Assembly: GCA_024516155.1 (NCBI GenBank)
Contig: JAJJXM010000038.1
Span: 186,001-250,000, forward strand
DNA from: Pyronema omphalodes
Lineage: Eukaryota > Ascomycota > Pezizomycetes > Pezizales > Pyronemataceae
Reading direction: 5' to 3'
Length of the DNA stretch: 64,000 bases
A program made the translations under genes and the position numbers. The first letter of the stretch is position 1. Each line of letters begins with the position of its first letter. The notes under the pieces were generated by a model. It was not told the origin of the DNA, ran no database searches, and was given only the letters and a program-made list of their open reading frames with translations. Of this stretch, positions 35,722 through 48,821 are shown piece after piece.

Positions 35722-36495
35722 CTACAGCTCGCTTTCATTCTTTTCCCCCACCGGGATCTCCGTACCTCTCTCTGGCCTCATACTTCTCAAATCGGTTCCG
35801 CATAGCCAATCCAGAAATTCAAACGTTCCATAGCCACCACGAGAGCCAGCCGCATGATGTCGATCGTGTTTTTCTGCCAACTTCCCGACTTTAAACCCAG
35901 AGTGCACACTGCAACTCTCGAATCCAACCATGGCGACAAAAACCCACAAGCTCACCACGTTCGCTCTGACAAGTATTGGTGACACCATCACTGGGAGGTA
36001 GCATGTCAACACATACTCGATTGGATGGCTGTACTGAGCTGCCAATGCAACGGGCGCGGTAAACTTATGATGGACCTTATGGATTCTTCGATACAGCCAT
36101 GGCTGGTGCAGGAGCCGGTGAAGCGAATAAAACATCACCTCGCAGATCGGAAGGCAGAGGCCTATGTCCCAAGCTACACCTCGAATCGATGTAGGACAAT
36201 GAAGATATGGAGGTACTCCAAGATGATCCATAGCCGCTGTATGTACGGCTACCTGGATAGCAAATCCCAGCAGTTGGTTCCGGAACACATTTAGTGCGCA
36301 GTTTATGATTTCAGTTCTGGTCGGTAATGGTTCTGAGGGCTGGGTTTTGTGACGTTGAGAAAAGCCTGGGAATGCATATGATATGGCTATATATATGCTG
36401 GAGGGTAACCAAAAGAAGACGAGAAGGGCAGCAGCGGTGCCGGAAATTTCGAGCGCAAGCGGTAATAAGGGTGTAGGAAGAATAAGTGATGACAT
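35722..36495 (-). CDS. Sterol desaturase / fatty-acid hydroxylase family membrane protein
   Basis: Single-exon, 257 aa. The di-iron histidine clusters of the superfamily are present: HRLLH (126-130), HKVHH (139-143), H157 in YSHPIE, H198 in HSG and HDRHH (210-214). Hydrophobic segments near residues 10-40, 65-90, 105-125 and 160-195 fit an ER membrane protein with the His clusters on the cytosolic face. Members include C-5 sterol desaturase, C-4 methyl oxidase and sphingolipid C-4 hydroxylase. The substrate of this one is not readable. It is shorter than ERG3 or SUR2 and may belong to the fungal accessory branch. Electrons would come from cytochrome b5, for which a reductase is encoded at 11.8 kb; the two are not clustered. 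The ATG at 36495 directly precedes the first hydrophobic helix. Confidence 0.9.
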   Translation of the reverse strand: MSSLILPTPLLPLALEISGTAAALLVFFWLPSSIYIAISYAFPGFSQRHKTQPSEPLPTRTEIINCALNVFRNQLLGFAIQVAVHTAAMDHLGVPPYLHCPTSIRGVAWDIGLCLPICEVMFYSLHRLLHQPWLYRRIHKVHHKFTAPVALAAQYSHPIEYVLTCYLPVMVSPILVRANVVSLWVFVAMVGFESCSVHSGFKVGKLAEKHDRHHAAGSRGGYGTFEFLDWLCGTDLRSMRPERGTEIPVGEKNESEL

Positions 36496-39400
36496 TTGCC
36501 GTCAAAAGTTAGGAGACCATGTCACGGAATAATATATTTCCTCAAAATCTTCTACAACTTGAATGAGGGATTTCGACGGCTTCGATTTTAGGTTCGTATG
36601 ACGGCATCATGGCTGACGCATTGGATCGCTAGTTTGTTTCGCGCTTGGTGGAACGAGGCAGTTGAGGTGGATTCCCGGTTACTCCCGCTGTCCAAACTTG
36701 GATAGGAAGCTTACAAAAATAACCTCCAATAGAACCGCATCTTGATATTGGACGGGGTTATATTTCCAGCAGAGTTCCACATTGCTTTCATTGAGTCGAT
36801 GGCGTCTCTTGCGTTTATGGATTCGTCAAACATATATGATTAACCGAGCCTTGGAATGATCCCTGCTCAGCCCTATGTATCTTGTTACTCGATGACCGCC
36901 ATAAGCTTGGAAGTTCATTGATCGAAGCTTAATAAAATTCCGCAGAACACAGCAGGGAAATCAGAAATGACCTATTGGTATTGTTACCGCATTCCTAACA
37001 ACCAAGAAAACCCGATATCGGATGGATGGCTTCGAATTAACAGGCTCTGTGGCCAGGACCTTCGACCCGAGATGTTGGCTCGGTTGGTGTCTGCGTATTG
37101 CACCTGTGTTGCAGACGAACGTGTTGGTTTCCAGGGGCTAGGATGAATACTAGATCGCAAGAACACCACGGCGTCGATAAGGTGCACTCTGCACATGGCA
37201 CATTTAAACTTGGTTGCGAGATGCACAGGCAGAAGCGAGGGCATTGTAGAACTCAGTGCTGAACATATGAAATTCTTCAAGCTCAAAGGCACTCAGATAC
37301 TCGCAAGTAAAGTTTACCGCACGTAAGTGGAGCTGATAATGGAACGGTCAAAGATGTCCTAGAGTTGGTCAAGGAGAAGTCGAATTGGCTTCCGTAGCTA
37401 GGTCTGAGGGCATAGGTCTGGACCGACGATGTTAATCAAAGTTGACTAAGGAATCGTGGTTTATTTGAAGTTTCTAGGGTACCTGATAGGACGGCATTTA
37501 AAAAATTTATATTCAGGAGAACCGTAGCAGATCGCTTCTATTTAACGACCGGCGCTTATACAATCGCGTTTCTAGAATCTAGACTTGAAATCATCAAGAA
37601 CTATACCTGGAGGAATACAGTAACTACCCGTCGAATATGTCGCATCGCATCGAGATTTTGTGGATAGTCTAATGGTCTGTGCACCTGCTACCAGTGGAAC
37701 CTGCAGCTATGAAAGGGGGGAAACCGATTGGTGCCGCAATAGATACTGTGTTTACAACTTCCAATCATGGTAGTTGATGGGAAGATGTTTCGAGGGGACG
37801 GGATATTACAACACGAAGAAATTTGACCCGAGTCACGAGTACAATGAAAGTTTGCTTATCGAATAATTATCGATAAACGGTGGGCTGGGATGACTCGCGG
37901 ACACGGTTGGGGGTCATGGTTAATATGGACGTGCGAAAGTCCTCTAATTGAACATCCCTTTCCCTCGTTCCAGCCTGTATGGACGTGCGTAAGAGACTGG
38001 TTGAAGCCGTACGTATGGTACATAGTCAGATCGCACTTTATCTAAAACTTGCAGTATACTTGGACCCGACGACCAATGCCTTCGGTATTCCCGTTCTATT
38101 CTAATTCTTGACATCTAACACCTATGGAATATTTATGGACGCTTCAGTGATTCACCACCAGGCGAAGGCCCGAAGGATGTGGATGTGGAGAATAGGGCTC
38201 GTTCCAGATCGTGGAGTTACTAAAGACGAGTGATAAAATGTGACGATTGGTACAGTACTTTATTGACACCTTCGCCTCGAATGTGCGCTTCCAGATATTG
38301 GAGAGGCTGGTGAAGCCGCGTTTTAGGGGCGGATACCCGGTGGCAGGTTTATGCCATGCAGACGAACGCTCGAAGGACACACTGGCAGCTTCTGGCGGGC
38401 AAAAGAAAAAGCCACTGGAAGCAAGCGATAGGCTGCGTCTCGCATCAGTCTCGCATGGTCTCGCATTAGCCAAAACGCAGTGTAGACAACTCTACTCTAG
38501 AAGAAGAACATGTGCGAGATATGCTGTATTTAGAGCAACTGTAGGTACTTTTTGTAGAATCAGTCACCGATATTTTTACCGTGGCACTCTGGAACTTTGG
38601 ATGATTGAGATAAGTTACCAGAAAGGACATGCAGGTACTGTGGACTGACCACACCGTGGTCATTGCTGAAGGAATTATAGGTGAATGATAACCAGTGATC
38701 AATGTTATGATGACGATGACGATGAATCATGATCCCCCCGCGACCTTCTCCTATCCCATCCCGTAGTCACTAGAAAGCTATTAGACTCTATCACTATACA
38801 TATGATACACCCGTTACACACGGCAGAGCAGAGTACAGGCAGAGCAAAGCCGAGTAGAGTGGAGCGTAACCCCCTCGGATCGATCCCCCTTCTCCAAGTC
38901 CCCAGGCATGCCGTCCCATCGACTTGGCAACTTAAGGACAACCAGACCATGGCAGCACAGCACAGCCAAGATCCTGAGAGCCCGAGACTTTAGTAGCTTA
39001 TGTAGTAGCGTACACCACCATACACCATATATCTGTACAGTACACCCATAGAACGCGGTACGGTAACGGTAACTTCCTCCCCCCTATTCCAAGTACATAT
39101 GGTGCACTCGGGTGGTGCACGTACCACTTACTACCCATCTCCCCCAGATATCCCTGTAAACTACTAACAACAGGTGTGTGTCCGAGCGTTCGAGCGTTCG
39201 AAGCACACGCCATGAGGTTAGGAGGATTTGGATGTTAGCGTGATTCATGGGGTGTGCTGTAGATGGTGCTATAGATGGTGCTATAGATGGATGGATCATG
39301 GATGGATTGTGGAAGATGAAGACGAAGACGCGTTTTCTGGGGTTGCGGGTTGGCGGTTGTGGAGATGGGGGAGGGGGGGGGGAGGGAGGTATGGGTGTGG

Positions 39401-41481
39401 GTTTTGTTTTTCTGTATATAGGATTCATTATCATGTACTCTACGGATGGAAATATTGCAAGATAGTTATGTTTATGTTTTGTTTATGGTTATGGTACTCA
39501 GTGCTGAGGAAGTGACACGGGAAAGTGATACTCAAAAAGAAACGCGGAATTGCTCCATAACGCTTCGGTGCAGGTTGCAATGTGCATCGCTAGTTCGTTG
39601 AGGTGATTGGGAGAGCTGAGGAATAGGGTAATAAAGGTTACATACCTTCTCTTTTGTGGGGCGAGATGCGAGAGATGCGTTTCTGGTGACATGGCTGTGT
39701 ACTGGAAGAATTATGAGGATTTATTGAGGTATTACAGATGATATAAACGTGCAATTTGTACTGGATTATTGGATGATGGGGTTTGAAGGTTGGGGTTGTT
39801 GGTTACGTGACCTTGTTGGCCGGTGGAAAGCTCGAGGTAGAGGTAGAGGTTGAGGTCCGGGTAGAGGTCGAGGTCGAGATGCCTGCGTTGTTTCGCGTTG
39901 CTTTGGATCCCAAGCAACCTTCCATCTCCATCTCCATCTCCATTTCCATTTCCATCAGCCCTCTGCTCCTTCAGCTCCTTCCGCTTCTTCTTCTTCTTCT
40001 CCTCCCAATCTTCATCCTCATCCTCCACCTCATATAGTCTTGCACGTATCAAACATTCACGCCGGAGCCTTGCTCTCGTTGGCGAAGTATATCTTCATCT
40101 CAGTGTGCCTGTTCATCTACAACTACATACTGATGATACTGCCGCCACCGCCGCCGCCGTCTGTCTGTCCACTACCCTCTTCTCCGCCTTCTCCGCCGCC
40201 TTCGTGATCCCCAACCCTCCCACATTTCCCATTTCTGTTCCTGTACCGGTGTTCAGGTCCCCCCCTCCCCTCCCTCCCCAATTCAGATCCCATTCCCAGA
40301 CCCAATTCAATAACCCCCCGGCTGCCACCCTTCCCCGATGCGCCCAAGTCTTGCTGCCCCCCTCACTGGCCCGTCTGTTCATTCGTGAGTTCACAACCTT
40401 GCAACCGATACATCACTCCTTTCCCTTTTTCATCGCTCTGCTCTTCTTAGTTCCCGTCCAGTTCGCTCGGCCCAGTCAAAGACGAGTAATAATAGTCAAA
40501 AGAGAAGAGGACCGTCCCTCGCTTTCGTTCGCTTCTCTTCCCTTTTTCTCTCTTCCCTTCTCCTTCTTACTCTCGCTCTTCAACCCTTCGAATCTTCATC
40601 ATCATCTTTCTTGTCAGCTTTGTTCTTCTAGGACTCGTCCGACCTCCCTTTCTTCTCCGCCTCCCATTCTTCTTACTCCCCCTCCCCCCCCTTCTTCCGG
40701 TACCTTCTTTTAACTAAAGTTCTTCGGATTTCTACTTTTGCTCTAGTGGACACCCCGACCTTGGACATACCGTTGTAATTCGTTCGTGCGTTGTTGTGTG
40801 TTGGGGGTTTTCGAACAGTGTACGATACTTTTTACTTGCAGCCCCTTTTTTGCTACGAACGATAGTAGCGACGGTGGTATCGAAGGGATACTACCAGCTT
40901 TCGTTGAAGGAAACACGGACCGAGTAACATTCGAGTTTGTCGATACTTGACCAAGTGAGCCTCATTCATTCATTCTTGACATTCTACCCGCTTGTCTGCC
41001 CGCCTACCTACTGCTTGATTATCCCAAGACGCCCTTTCTTCTTTGCCTACCTCCTACCTGCCTGCCTAACTGCCTATACTCGGCTCTGCTCTGCTCTGCT
41101 ATGCCTTGCTCTGCCCTGTTTCCCACCTGTCACGATCTCATACAACGCCCAACACAATCTCCAAACACTCAAGACGAGACAAGACAAAAGACGTGTTACT
41201 GACAGAAATGCCTTCAAACGAGCAGACGTCAATTTCACTTTGCAGCTTCAAGCTACCTTTTTTACGACTGCCTTACCAACCATCGCCATATCTTCGAGAT
41301 CGGTTCGTTCGTCCCGAGTTATATAACCTTTTAATTCCACCGTGCTCCTCTCCTGACACCAGACCGTCCTAGCGTAGATAGACAATCCGGAACATAGGAG
41401 CCGGACCTTTTTAATCTCGTATCAACACGGCCGTTCTCATCCTACCGCTATTGGACAGCAATTGTCCCGAACAAGAGTTCA
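36496..41481. other. Large intergenic region and long leader of the RRM gene
   Basis: 5 kb without a supportable gene. 36.5-38.7 kb: unremarkable, with minor frames only. 39.2-39.4 kb: short tandem words (gatggtgctata) and a G-rich run. 39.83-39.96 kb: gaggtagaggtcgag and ccatctccatct hexamer repeats, which make artificial frames on both strands. 40.1-41.48 kb: strongly pyrimidine-rich with several small upstream ATGs, best read as promoter plus a long 5' UTR of the four-RRM protein. Upstream ORFs there could affect translation, but none is convincing. Confidence 0.5.
39830..39960. repeat. Hexanucleotide imperfect repeats
   Basis: gaggta/gaggtc units (39830-39880) and tccatc/tccatt units (39918-39957). 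They are low complexity and non-coding. Confidence 0.75.
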
Positions 41482-43713
41482 ATGCACCTTGACGGACCAT
41501 CAGGAGCCTCGTCTTATACTACCATCAACACCCATCCTCGCGTCCCCCACCCGCTGTCAAAGTCGCAGACCGCAGACCGAACGAACGGAGACGCCATGCC
41601 AGCTGGATTCAGCTCCGACTCCCTAAACCATCCCAACAGACGTCGCATAAATATGCCCACTATTAACACTGGGGGATCTCAGCTTCAGGAAAACGGAATT
41701 TCCAGTCCGGGTACAGGCTACGATAACATGCAGTTCACTCCCCTGCTCCCATCTCAGTTGCTACTCGGCTCCCCTTTTCAGCCGGGTACTCCTAACGCCT
41801 TTGCATCACCGCAGTTCCCGATGCACGGAGGATTCGCCCAGCAGACTCCGACTTCCGCGAACCCCTTGTCGCCTACCTTCGGAGGTATTGGAGCCTCAGG
41901 CCTTGGATCTCCCACCGCCTACGGTCCCCAATATGCCACCTACTACCAGCAGCAGTCTCCTACCGCACAGTCTCCGTTGACTCCCGGCATAGTACCCGGT
42001 ACCTCACGAACTGTGTACCTTGGAAACATCCCCCCCGAGACCTCCGCCGAGGAGATTCTTAGTCACGTGCGCTCCGGACAGATCGAGTCCGTCCGTTTGT
42101 TGCCCGACAAGAACTGCGCCTTCATCTCCTTCCTCGACAGCTCTTCCGCCACCCATTTCCACTCTGATGCCATCTTGAAGAAGCTAGCAATCAGGGGTCA
42201 GGATATTAAGGTTGGCTGGGGAAAGCCTTCTCAGGTTCCTACCTCTGTAGCTATTGCTGTTCAGCAGTCTGGAGCTTCCAGAAACGTCTACCTTGGAAAC
42301 CTACCCGAGGATGTTACCGAGGATGAGCTTCGTGAGGATCTTGGAAAGTTTGGTCCTATTGATACCGTCAAGATTGTCCGTGAAAAGGCAATCGGTTTCG
42401 TCCACTTCCTTTCCATCGGTAATGCGATTAAGGCAGTGAACCAGCTTCCCCAGGAGCCTAAATGGCAGACTCCCCGCCGTGTCTACTACGGAAAAGACCG
42501 CTGTGCATACGTTTCTAAGACTCAGCAGCAAAATGCAGCTCAGTACCTTGGAATTGCTCCTGGATATGCTCACCTTCTTAACAATGCCGACAAGGAGATG
42601 ATTTCCACTGCTCTTGCCCAGCAATCTGCAGCAGCTGCAGCTGTTGCTACCTCTGCCGGAGGAATCAATAACCTAGGAAACAGAACTGTTTACTTGGGCA
42701 ACATCCACCCTGAAACTACCATCGAGGAGATCTGTAACGTAGTCCGTGGTGGTTTGCTTCACCACATCCGTTACATTCCTGACAAGCACATCTGTTTCGT
42801 CACCTTCATCGACCCCACTGCAGCAGCCTCGTTCTATGCTCTCTCCAATATCCAAGGCCTCATGATCCACAACCGTCGTCTCAAGGTTGGCTGGGGAAAG
42901 CACTCCGGCGCATTACCCCCAGCTATCGCCCTTGCGGTCTCTGGTGGAGCTTCTCGCAACGTCTACATTGGAAACCTCGACGAGACCTGGACTGAGGATA
43001 GACTTCGCCAAGATTTCTCCGAATACGGAGAAATCGAGCTTGTCAACACTCTGCGCGAGAAATCCTGTGCCTTTGTGAACTTCACCAACATTGCGAACGC
43101 TATTAAGGCCATCGAGGCAGTTCGTGGTCGTGAGGAATACAAGAGGTTCAAGATCAACTTTGGAAAGGACCGTTGTGGAAACCCTCCTAGACAAGCCACC
43201 ACCACAAACGGTGCTCAGGCTGGTACTCCTACCTCTGGCAGCGCTCCTCCTTTGCCTTCTACCAGCCCTGTCAATGGACCCCCATCCGCCGGAATGGGTA
43301 ATGGATCCCCTGCTCAGCTTTCCCCCCAGGGAATGCAGGCCTCTCATTCCCCAGGCTATGGAACCCCCACAAACGGTATCAACCCAGCTGCAAACCCTCT
43401 CCAGGCATACCTAGAGCAGCAGCAGCAACAGCACCACCAAGCCGCTGCATACGCCAACAATCTTCAGCAGCAGCTAGCAGTACAGGCAGCTCAAGTCTAT
43501 GGACAACAACAGAACGGGTATGGAGAACCCCAAAGTGCTGTTGAACAACAACAACAGCAACAACAACAGACTCCGTCGGTTTTTAACGCTGGGTTGAGAG
43601 TAGGTGGTCAACATAATCGAGCTCTTTCTATGCCCGCGATAAGTCATCAACATGGTTTGGTTAATGGATACGGAGGTATGAGTGGTTGGGCTGAGGAGGA
43701 TGGTTTGCATTAG
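41482..43713 (+). CDS. Four-RRM RNA-binding protein (Nrd1/Msa2-like)
   Basis: Single-exon, 743 aa. There are four RNA-recognition motifs, at about residues 177-247, 268-338, 402-472 and 492-562. Each has an RNP2 of the type [TN]VY[LI]GN[IL], and the pairs end with KVGWGK or the YGKDRC/FGKDRC box. This four-RRM, paired arrangement is that of fission yeast Nrd1 and its filamentous orthologs, cytoplasmic mRNA-binding proteins that control differentiation, mating and stress-granule mRNAs. The N-terminus is Pro/Gly/Ser-rich and the C-terminus is Gln-rich (EQQQQQHHQ and EQQQQQQQQ), consistent with disordered, condensate-prone tails. The start ATG follows a long CT-rich leader. No intron interrupts the coding sequence. 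Confidence 0.92.
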   Translation: MHLDGPSGASSYTTINTHPRVPHPLSKSQTADRTNGDAMPAGFSSDSLNHPNRRRINMPTINTGGSQLQENGISSPGTGYDNMQFTPLLPSQLLLGSPFQPGTPNAFASPQFPMHGGFAQQTPTSANPLSPTFGGIGASGLGSPTAYGPQYATYYQQQSPTAQSPLTPGIVPGTSRTVYLGNIPPETSAEEILSHVRSGQIESVRLLPDKNCAFISFLDSSSATHFHSDAILKKLAIRGQDIKVGWGKPSQVPTSVAIAVQQSGASRNVYLGNLPEDVTEDELREDLGKFGPIDTVKIVREKAIGFVHFLSIGNAIKAVNQLPQEPKWQTPRRVYYGKDRCAYVSKTQQQNAAQYLGIAPGYAHLLNNADKEMISTALAQQSAAAAAVATSAGGINNLGNRTVYLGNIHPETTIEEICNVVRGGLLHHIRYIPDKHICFVTFIDPTAAASFYALSNIQGLMIHNRRLKVGWGKHSGALPPAIALAVSGGASRNVYIGNLDETWTEDRLRQDFSEYGEIELVNTLREKSCAFVNFTNIANAIKAIEAVRGREEYKRFKINFGKDRCGNPPRQATTTNGAQAGTPTSGSAPPLPSTSPVNGPPSAGMGNGSPAQLSPQGMQASHSPGYGTPTNGINPAANPLQAYLEQQQQQHHQAAAYANNLQQQLAVQAAQVYGQQQNGYGEPQSAVEQQQQQQQQTPSVFNAGLRVGGQHNRALSMPAISHQHGLVNGYGGMSGWAEEDGLH

Positions 43714-46700
43714 ATGCATTAGAGTGGGTGTGTGCACGCACAAACGTGTGTGTGTATGAGTGTGTGAGAAATTTTTGAGATTGGACTTTTTGTTTTGTTT
43801 TATTTTGTTGTTTTTGTTTATTATTGTTTTGAGTTTTTTTTATAGGTATCTTCTGGTTAGGTTTATAGGGTTGGATATAGGATGAGATGAGATCAGATGA
43901 GATCAGATGCATAAGATAAGATAAGATTTTCTTTTAAGGGACGAGATGAGATGAGACGAAGGATGAAGGATTAAGAAGAAGATGAAGATGAAGACGAAGA
44001 TGAAGATGAAAGTGGTTATGTTAGCTATTTTATCATACCACATTAATAATTATTTTTTTATTTTTGTTTATCATTTGTCTTTTTTGTTTTATGTCTTTTT
44101 TGTTGTTTCTTCTTTTCGTTTTATTTTTTATTCTTTTGGTTGTTTGTCTTTTTTTTCTTTTTTCTTCTTCTTTTTCTTATGAATATGCTTTGTTTTATCT
44201 TTGTACTACCGTCTCCTTCTTCCTCTTCCTCTTCCTTTTATTTCTACTTCTTTTTCATTCTTCCTTCCTTCTTTCTTCTATTTCTTCTTTTTTGGTTTTA
44301 CGTTGGGGATTTCAAACCCCCAATAAGAAATAGGGATCATCTTATATAGGGCCGAATATATGAAAATGACATGGAGAACTATGGATTGTGAATGTAAATT
44401 GGGGTTGTGGATTTTGATGTTTCTTATTTGTGTAGTTTGGGGATGATATGCGTGATGCATGGGTTTTGGAAGTATGGGAGATGTAAGAGATGGGTACCGT
44501 TGTATAAAGTATATATGATTTGATGTAGAAATAGAATGCTCTACTTTTCTTGACTTTATCTTGCTTTGCTTGACTTTGCTTGTCTTTTCTCTCATTGACT
44601 TTACGAAGCCAACATAACGGGGGCCGATAAATAGCTTAGAAACATGATGCGATAGTATCATGTGATGCCAGTGTAATACACCACTTATTTACGCCGCAGT
44701 CCAGTGAGGATATTATGAAAAACGATCGTATGCGTATCTACATTCCATAGTAATCACCAATAACTACATCAGTATACACATCATGTGGAATACGAGAAAC
44801 AGAGAGGGGGGCTACAACCTGACAAATGAAGACCGCTCTGGGGCGTTCCCAGTAACTGTCGATGTAACACTCGACAGTTAGCAATGTATAGTAATTAGAT
44901 AGCAGCCGCCATAACCTTATGGTTAGATGCGAGTATGAAATTAAAAAAAAAAAAAAAAAAAAAAAAACACATCATGCCATCATAGCATATGACTCGCACA
45001 CACACCCTCGGTCCCATGTCCCATGGTGTCATATCCATATCATAAACGGAAACATCTGAATAGCCTAGAAGTTTCAAAAAGGAATGAATAGATAATGAAA
45101 ATTAGGTATTGACAAGAAATTATCTCTCTCGGTTGATATGTATTGAAACAACTTATGAACAACTTATCAACCCCCCCCCCCCCCCAAGTCGATGTGCTGA
45201 CCCTAACCCTTTCCATTTTCCTTACTACCGCGATACTGTATTATAGTTGTAAGGATCATCACTTCTCGGATAATGAATGCTAGAATGAGGAACGATATGT
45301 ACTCTCGGGGAGGAGGGGTGGATGGGGAATCATTAATAATCACGCTATTATGAAAACTTTTGGATTTTCAGTAGTCTTCAGAATCTGTTTGTAAACTGTG
45401 GTGATTTAGAGGATATGGACTATGAATTATGGATTTGATATTTTTGGGGTGCAAGGTGTGGGATTTACTTTGTGGGGTTATGGGGTTACCGGATTAACAG
45501 GGAGCGGATAATAGCGGGGAAGAGAAAAAAAATGGGGAGAAGGAAATGAAAAGAGGTGAACGAGAAGAACTAGACAAACTTCAGAGAAGAATCGTTTAAA
45601 TAACATATCTTTAAAGAAAATATACAAGAATATTCTAAAACACAATCCTCAATCGAACCTGCCAGATACTCCACTATCAATATATAAAGAGCAAGCACCG
45701 GTTCCAACAGCAATTATTTATCATAGTTCAACTCCCAGAAACCCCACAGTTTACTTCCCACTAAGGCAAACCACTGGTTCCAACAGCGAATTCATGGATA
45801 ATGATTTCTCGTGATTCAAATGCTCTCAGTTGATGCATTCTGTGTATACTTGTAATAACTCGGGTCCTGTTACGCCGTAGAGTGAGATGATCAACTTGCC
45901 CTACTCTCCCGAGAGAAAGACTGGGACTAAAACTGAGGTAAAAGTAATAAATCCGGGCAAATGTTGACAAAAATGTCGTCTATCTCTTCTGCATCTCTCT
46001 GTAGATGATCCCCGATGATTACTTACATTTCCTGGAGAACTTTGGAGGCGATTGTATTCACCTTATGTCACTCATTGGAGTATAGTTTGCTGGCCGACTT
46101 TGCATCTGCTTTGTGCTTGTAACCTTGGGGTTCGTTGCTAACATCATAGAAAGGGCTATATATAGTGCTGTGTACTAGCCGTGTTGAACTGAATGGATAC
46201 AACCAGAATTTCTTGATTATATCTAGATTCGGATTTTTTTGATTTGGTTTGATTTGGGTTGAATTGAAGTTTCTCATACCTTGTGTTGTGGATGACAGTT
46301 TAAATATACAGTTTGGGCTGGGGAGAAGAACCCCGTTGCAGATATAAATGATCAAAACTGAGCTCGAGGGATGTAATATTCAAACCTCCATGAGCGTGTC
46401 CAAAATATTTTTGTATCAATGTTTATCATCAGAATCTCTATATCCCCTCAATAAGACTAACGCTATCACACGTCGTCTAGCGTTTATGGTGCTGTAGACA
46501 TAAAACGGTCGGTGACGCGTTGCCGTCGCTCACATTCTTTTTTTGGCAGCCCGTAACACCCCTGCTGATCGCGCGCCGATCGCGCCGAGACACTTGCCTT
46601 GGAAGACGAACAGAGAACCCATCTTCGAGCTCCTTGCTTCATCTCCTGAACAACCTCTTCTCCAACTCGCTCGCCTAAGTTTGTTTTACAACACTCGTTT

Positions 46701-46839
46701 AAGATTATCGATCGCAAATACCCTCGCTACATTATTTAGTACACAGACCAAAGACTACAAAACTCAAATCCCGAGGAATTTGCTCGCAATTATACAGTAT
46801 CGATCGCATTTAGCACGATAATATCAACACACCAAAAAA
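43714..46839. other. Intergenic, purine-rich and T-rich tracts
   Basis: 3' UTR of the RRM gene with gatgagatcagatgag and gaagatgaagatg repeats (43880-44010), then a T-rich stretch (44050-44300). Also present are a 25-bp poly-A (44943-44967), a 15-bp poly-C (45171-45185) and AT-rich DNA up to the promoter of the Kre9-like gene. No gene is seen. The hydrophobic plus-strand frames at 44.06-44.35 kb are T-tract artefacts. Confidence 0.55.
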
Positions 46840-47906
46840 ATGAAGCTTTCAACCCTCCTTACAACCACTGCACTCGCGCTATTAAGCAACCTTCAATCCG
46901 TCTCCGCAAATATACAATTCGTAACACCGGATGCGAACACCAAATGGACAGGAGGAACTACGGTGCAGATTGATTGGAAAGACGACGGCTCGGAACCGAG
47001 TTTGGATAAATTCACGACATTCTCAGTGTGGTTATGTATGGGAAGTAACGCTGTACCGGTAAGTTCTACAAGTTATTACGGGTTGAGAGTGTTACTACGG
47101 ATATGCCGCAAGTTGGAGGTGTTTTTTTTTATCGCGAATGGAATCACGACTTGGCTCTGCAGACTGCAGTACGACGATGAGATGTCGCGCGTTCTTTAAA
47201 GTCTCGGCGAGCTGGGTCGCGGGGAATAGCCGCAAGTCCGTGCGCATCAGAAACCCAAGCTTGATCCACGCTGTTCATGATGAACCTCCACTGACGATAT
47301 ACCCAGCTCTGTGACACGATCCTCGGACCCTCTGGCGCCGCCTTTTCCCCCGCCTCCACCACGACCAAATTCCTTATCCCAGACACCGTGGGAGGCAACG
47401 GAGATGTCTACTTCCTAAAAATGGAGACAGTATCACCCGCTGGTGGAATGGCCGTAAACTTCTCCCCGCGCTTCGCGATGAGCGGAATGAAGGGAACATT
47501 TTCCGCCGCGGCACTAGCAGAACAAAAGAAAGGAGATGTCGCTCCACCTCCTGGTACTGACACGACAACTCCAGCCGCTGGTGCACCCGCTGCTGGTGAT
47601 CCGGCTGCTATGGCAAAGGTTCCTTACAGTATGCAGACTGGTCCTACTCGTTATGCTCCAATGCAGACACAGCCGGGAACAAAAATTACTGCAAAGTCTG
47701 CTAGTAGGGCTTATCCTACGTCGAGTTATTCCGTTTTTAAATCGAAGGGCCCAAAACCAATCCCTGTTACCACCCAGACTCTGTCGTGGGATTATAAGGT
47801 TACTAGTTTGGTGAATACGGCGGCGCCAGCACCGACTCCTACTAAGGGGTCTAAGGCGGATTTGCAGAGGGTTTTGAGGAGGTGGAAAGATGATGTTGAG
47901 AACTAG
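46840..47906 (+). CDS. Kre9/Knh1-like cell-wall beta-1,6-glucan protein
   Basis: Two exons, 46840..47058 and 47307..47906, 272 aa. A signal peptide covers about residues 1-23. The N-terminal Ig-like Kre9/Knh1 domain runs from IQFVTPDANTKWTGG through VWLCMGSN to VYFLKMETVSPAGG. The C-terminal Kre9 domain includes YAPMQTQPGTK, PTSSYSVFKSKG and TLSWDYKVTSL, separated from the first by an Ala/Pro/Thr linker. Family members are secretory-pathway or surface proteins needed for beta-1,6-glucan assembly. The 248-bp intron is longer than its neighbours, with donor GTAAGT and acceptor CCCAG after a CACTGAC branch point. A tiny exon inside it cannot be excluded. No GPI signal is visible. Confidence 0.87.
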
Positions 47907-48821
47907 GACAAATGAGAGAAGGATTTGACTTTGATTATGAATAAAGGGGAGGTTTTATAAAATGAATGGGATATGAAGTGGGTAATGACAAGAGAGGGAT
48001 ATGCGAGGATAATGAAAAGAGAAGGATATGCAGGTATAATGACAAAAAGCGCAGGATATGTGAATATGACAGAGAGGGTGGAGGGAGAGGGGAGGGTGGA
48101 GAGAGAGAGAAAGAGAGGCAGAGTGAGAGATAATGGCTAATATGTCCCAAGCACAAACCAGAAGGGTAATGTTGTGTTGCATAATATCATATGGCGCTTT
48201 AGTTTCAGAGTTTTTTGACAGCTTTTTATATTCAATTGTTTTATATTTTGCATTCGTTCGTCCAAGCCTTCGTAAACAATGATTGTGATTGGCAATTAAT
48301 ATTGCTATGTTATCAGTTCTATGTTGGAAATATTTCTACGACTAGGACAACTACTACAGTCGCCAGAATTGAATCGAATTTATGGTAACTTACACTGCGC
48401 GCCAGTGATGCCACAGGAGGATTGTCAATTCTCCACACTGAGAATGATGGCGGTGGTATAAATAGCTTCAAACGTCCATAGGTTTAATCTTGTGGACGTA
48501 GTAAAGGGAATCACCATAATCTAGGAATCTGAAAGACCTGTAAACCAATGTATTTCCAATTCTGTATCTATCAGACTCAAGAACTAAACCCGGAAAAGGA
48601 ATGAACTATGTGCAGCATGTTATGGAGACGAACCATGCTAAATATCAGTTGCGGGGGAGTTATCACACCTGTAAATGAAGACTTGATGTGACCATCATCT
48701 GTCGAAAAACATTTCTGTTCTCCGCGGATAATCTGGATATTCATTTCTGTTTCATACCAAAACAATGACCCCATAAACCCGCCCCAGAAACCACAACTTC
48801 TAAACGAAAGTGTAAACACCA
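47907..48821. other. Convergent intergenic region
   Basis: 3' flanks of the Kre9-like gene (+) and the first accessory gene (-). It contains imperfect ggatatgnaggataatga repeats and a gagaga-rich tract (47960-48130). No gene. Confidence 0.5.

Noticed and set aside
39898..40713. 271-aa plus-strand frame upstream of the RRM gene
   Set aside because: Pyrimidine-tract composition (Ser/Pro/Phe/Leu), no domain, and no clear ATG context. Better explained as promoter and leader.
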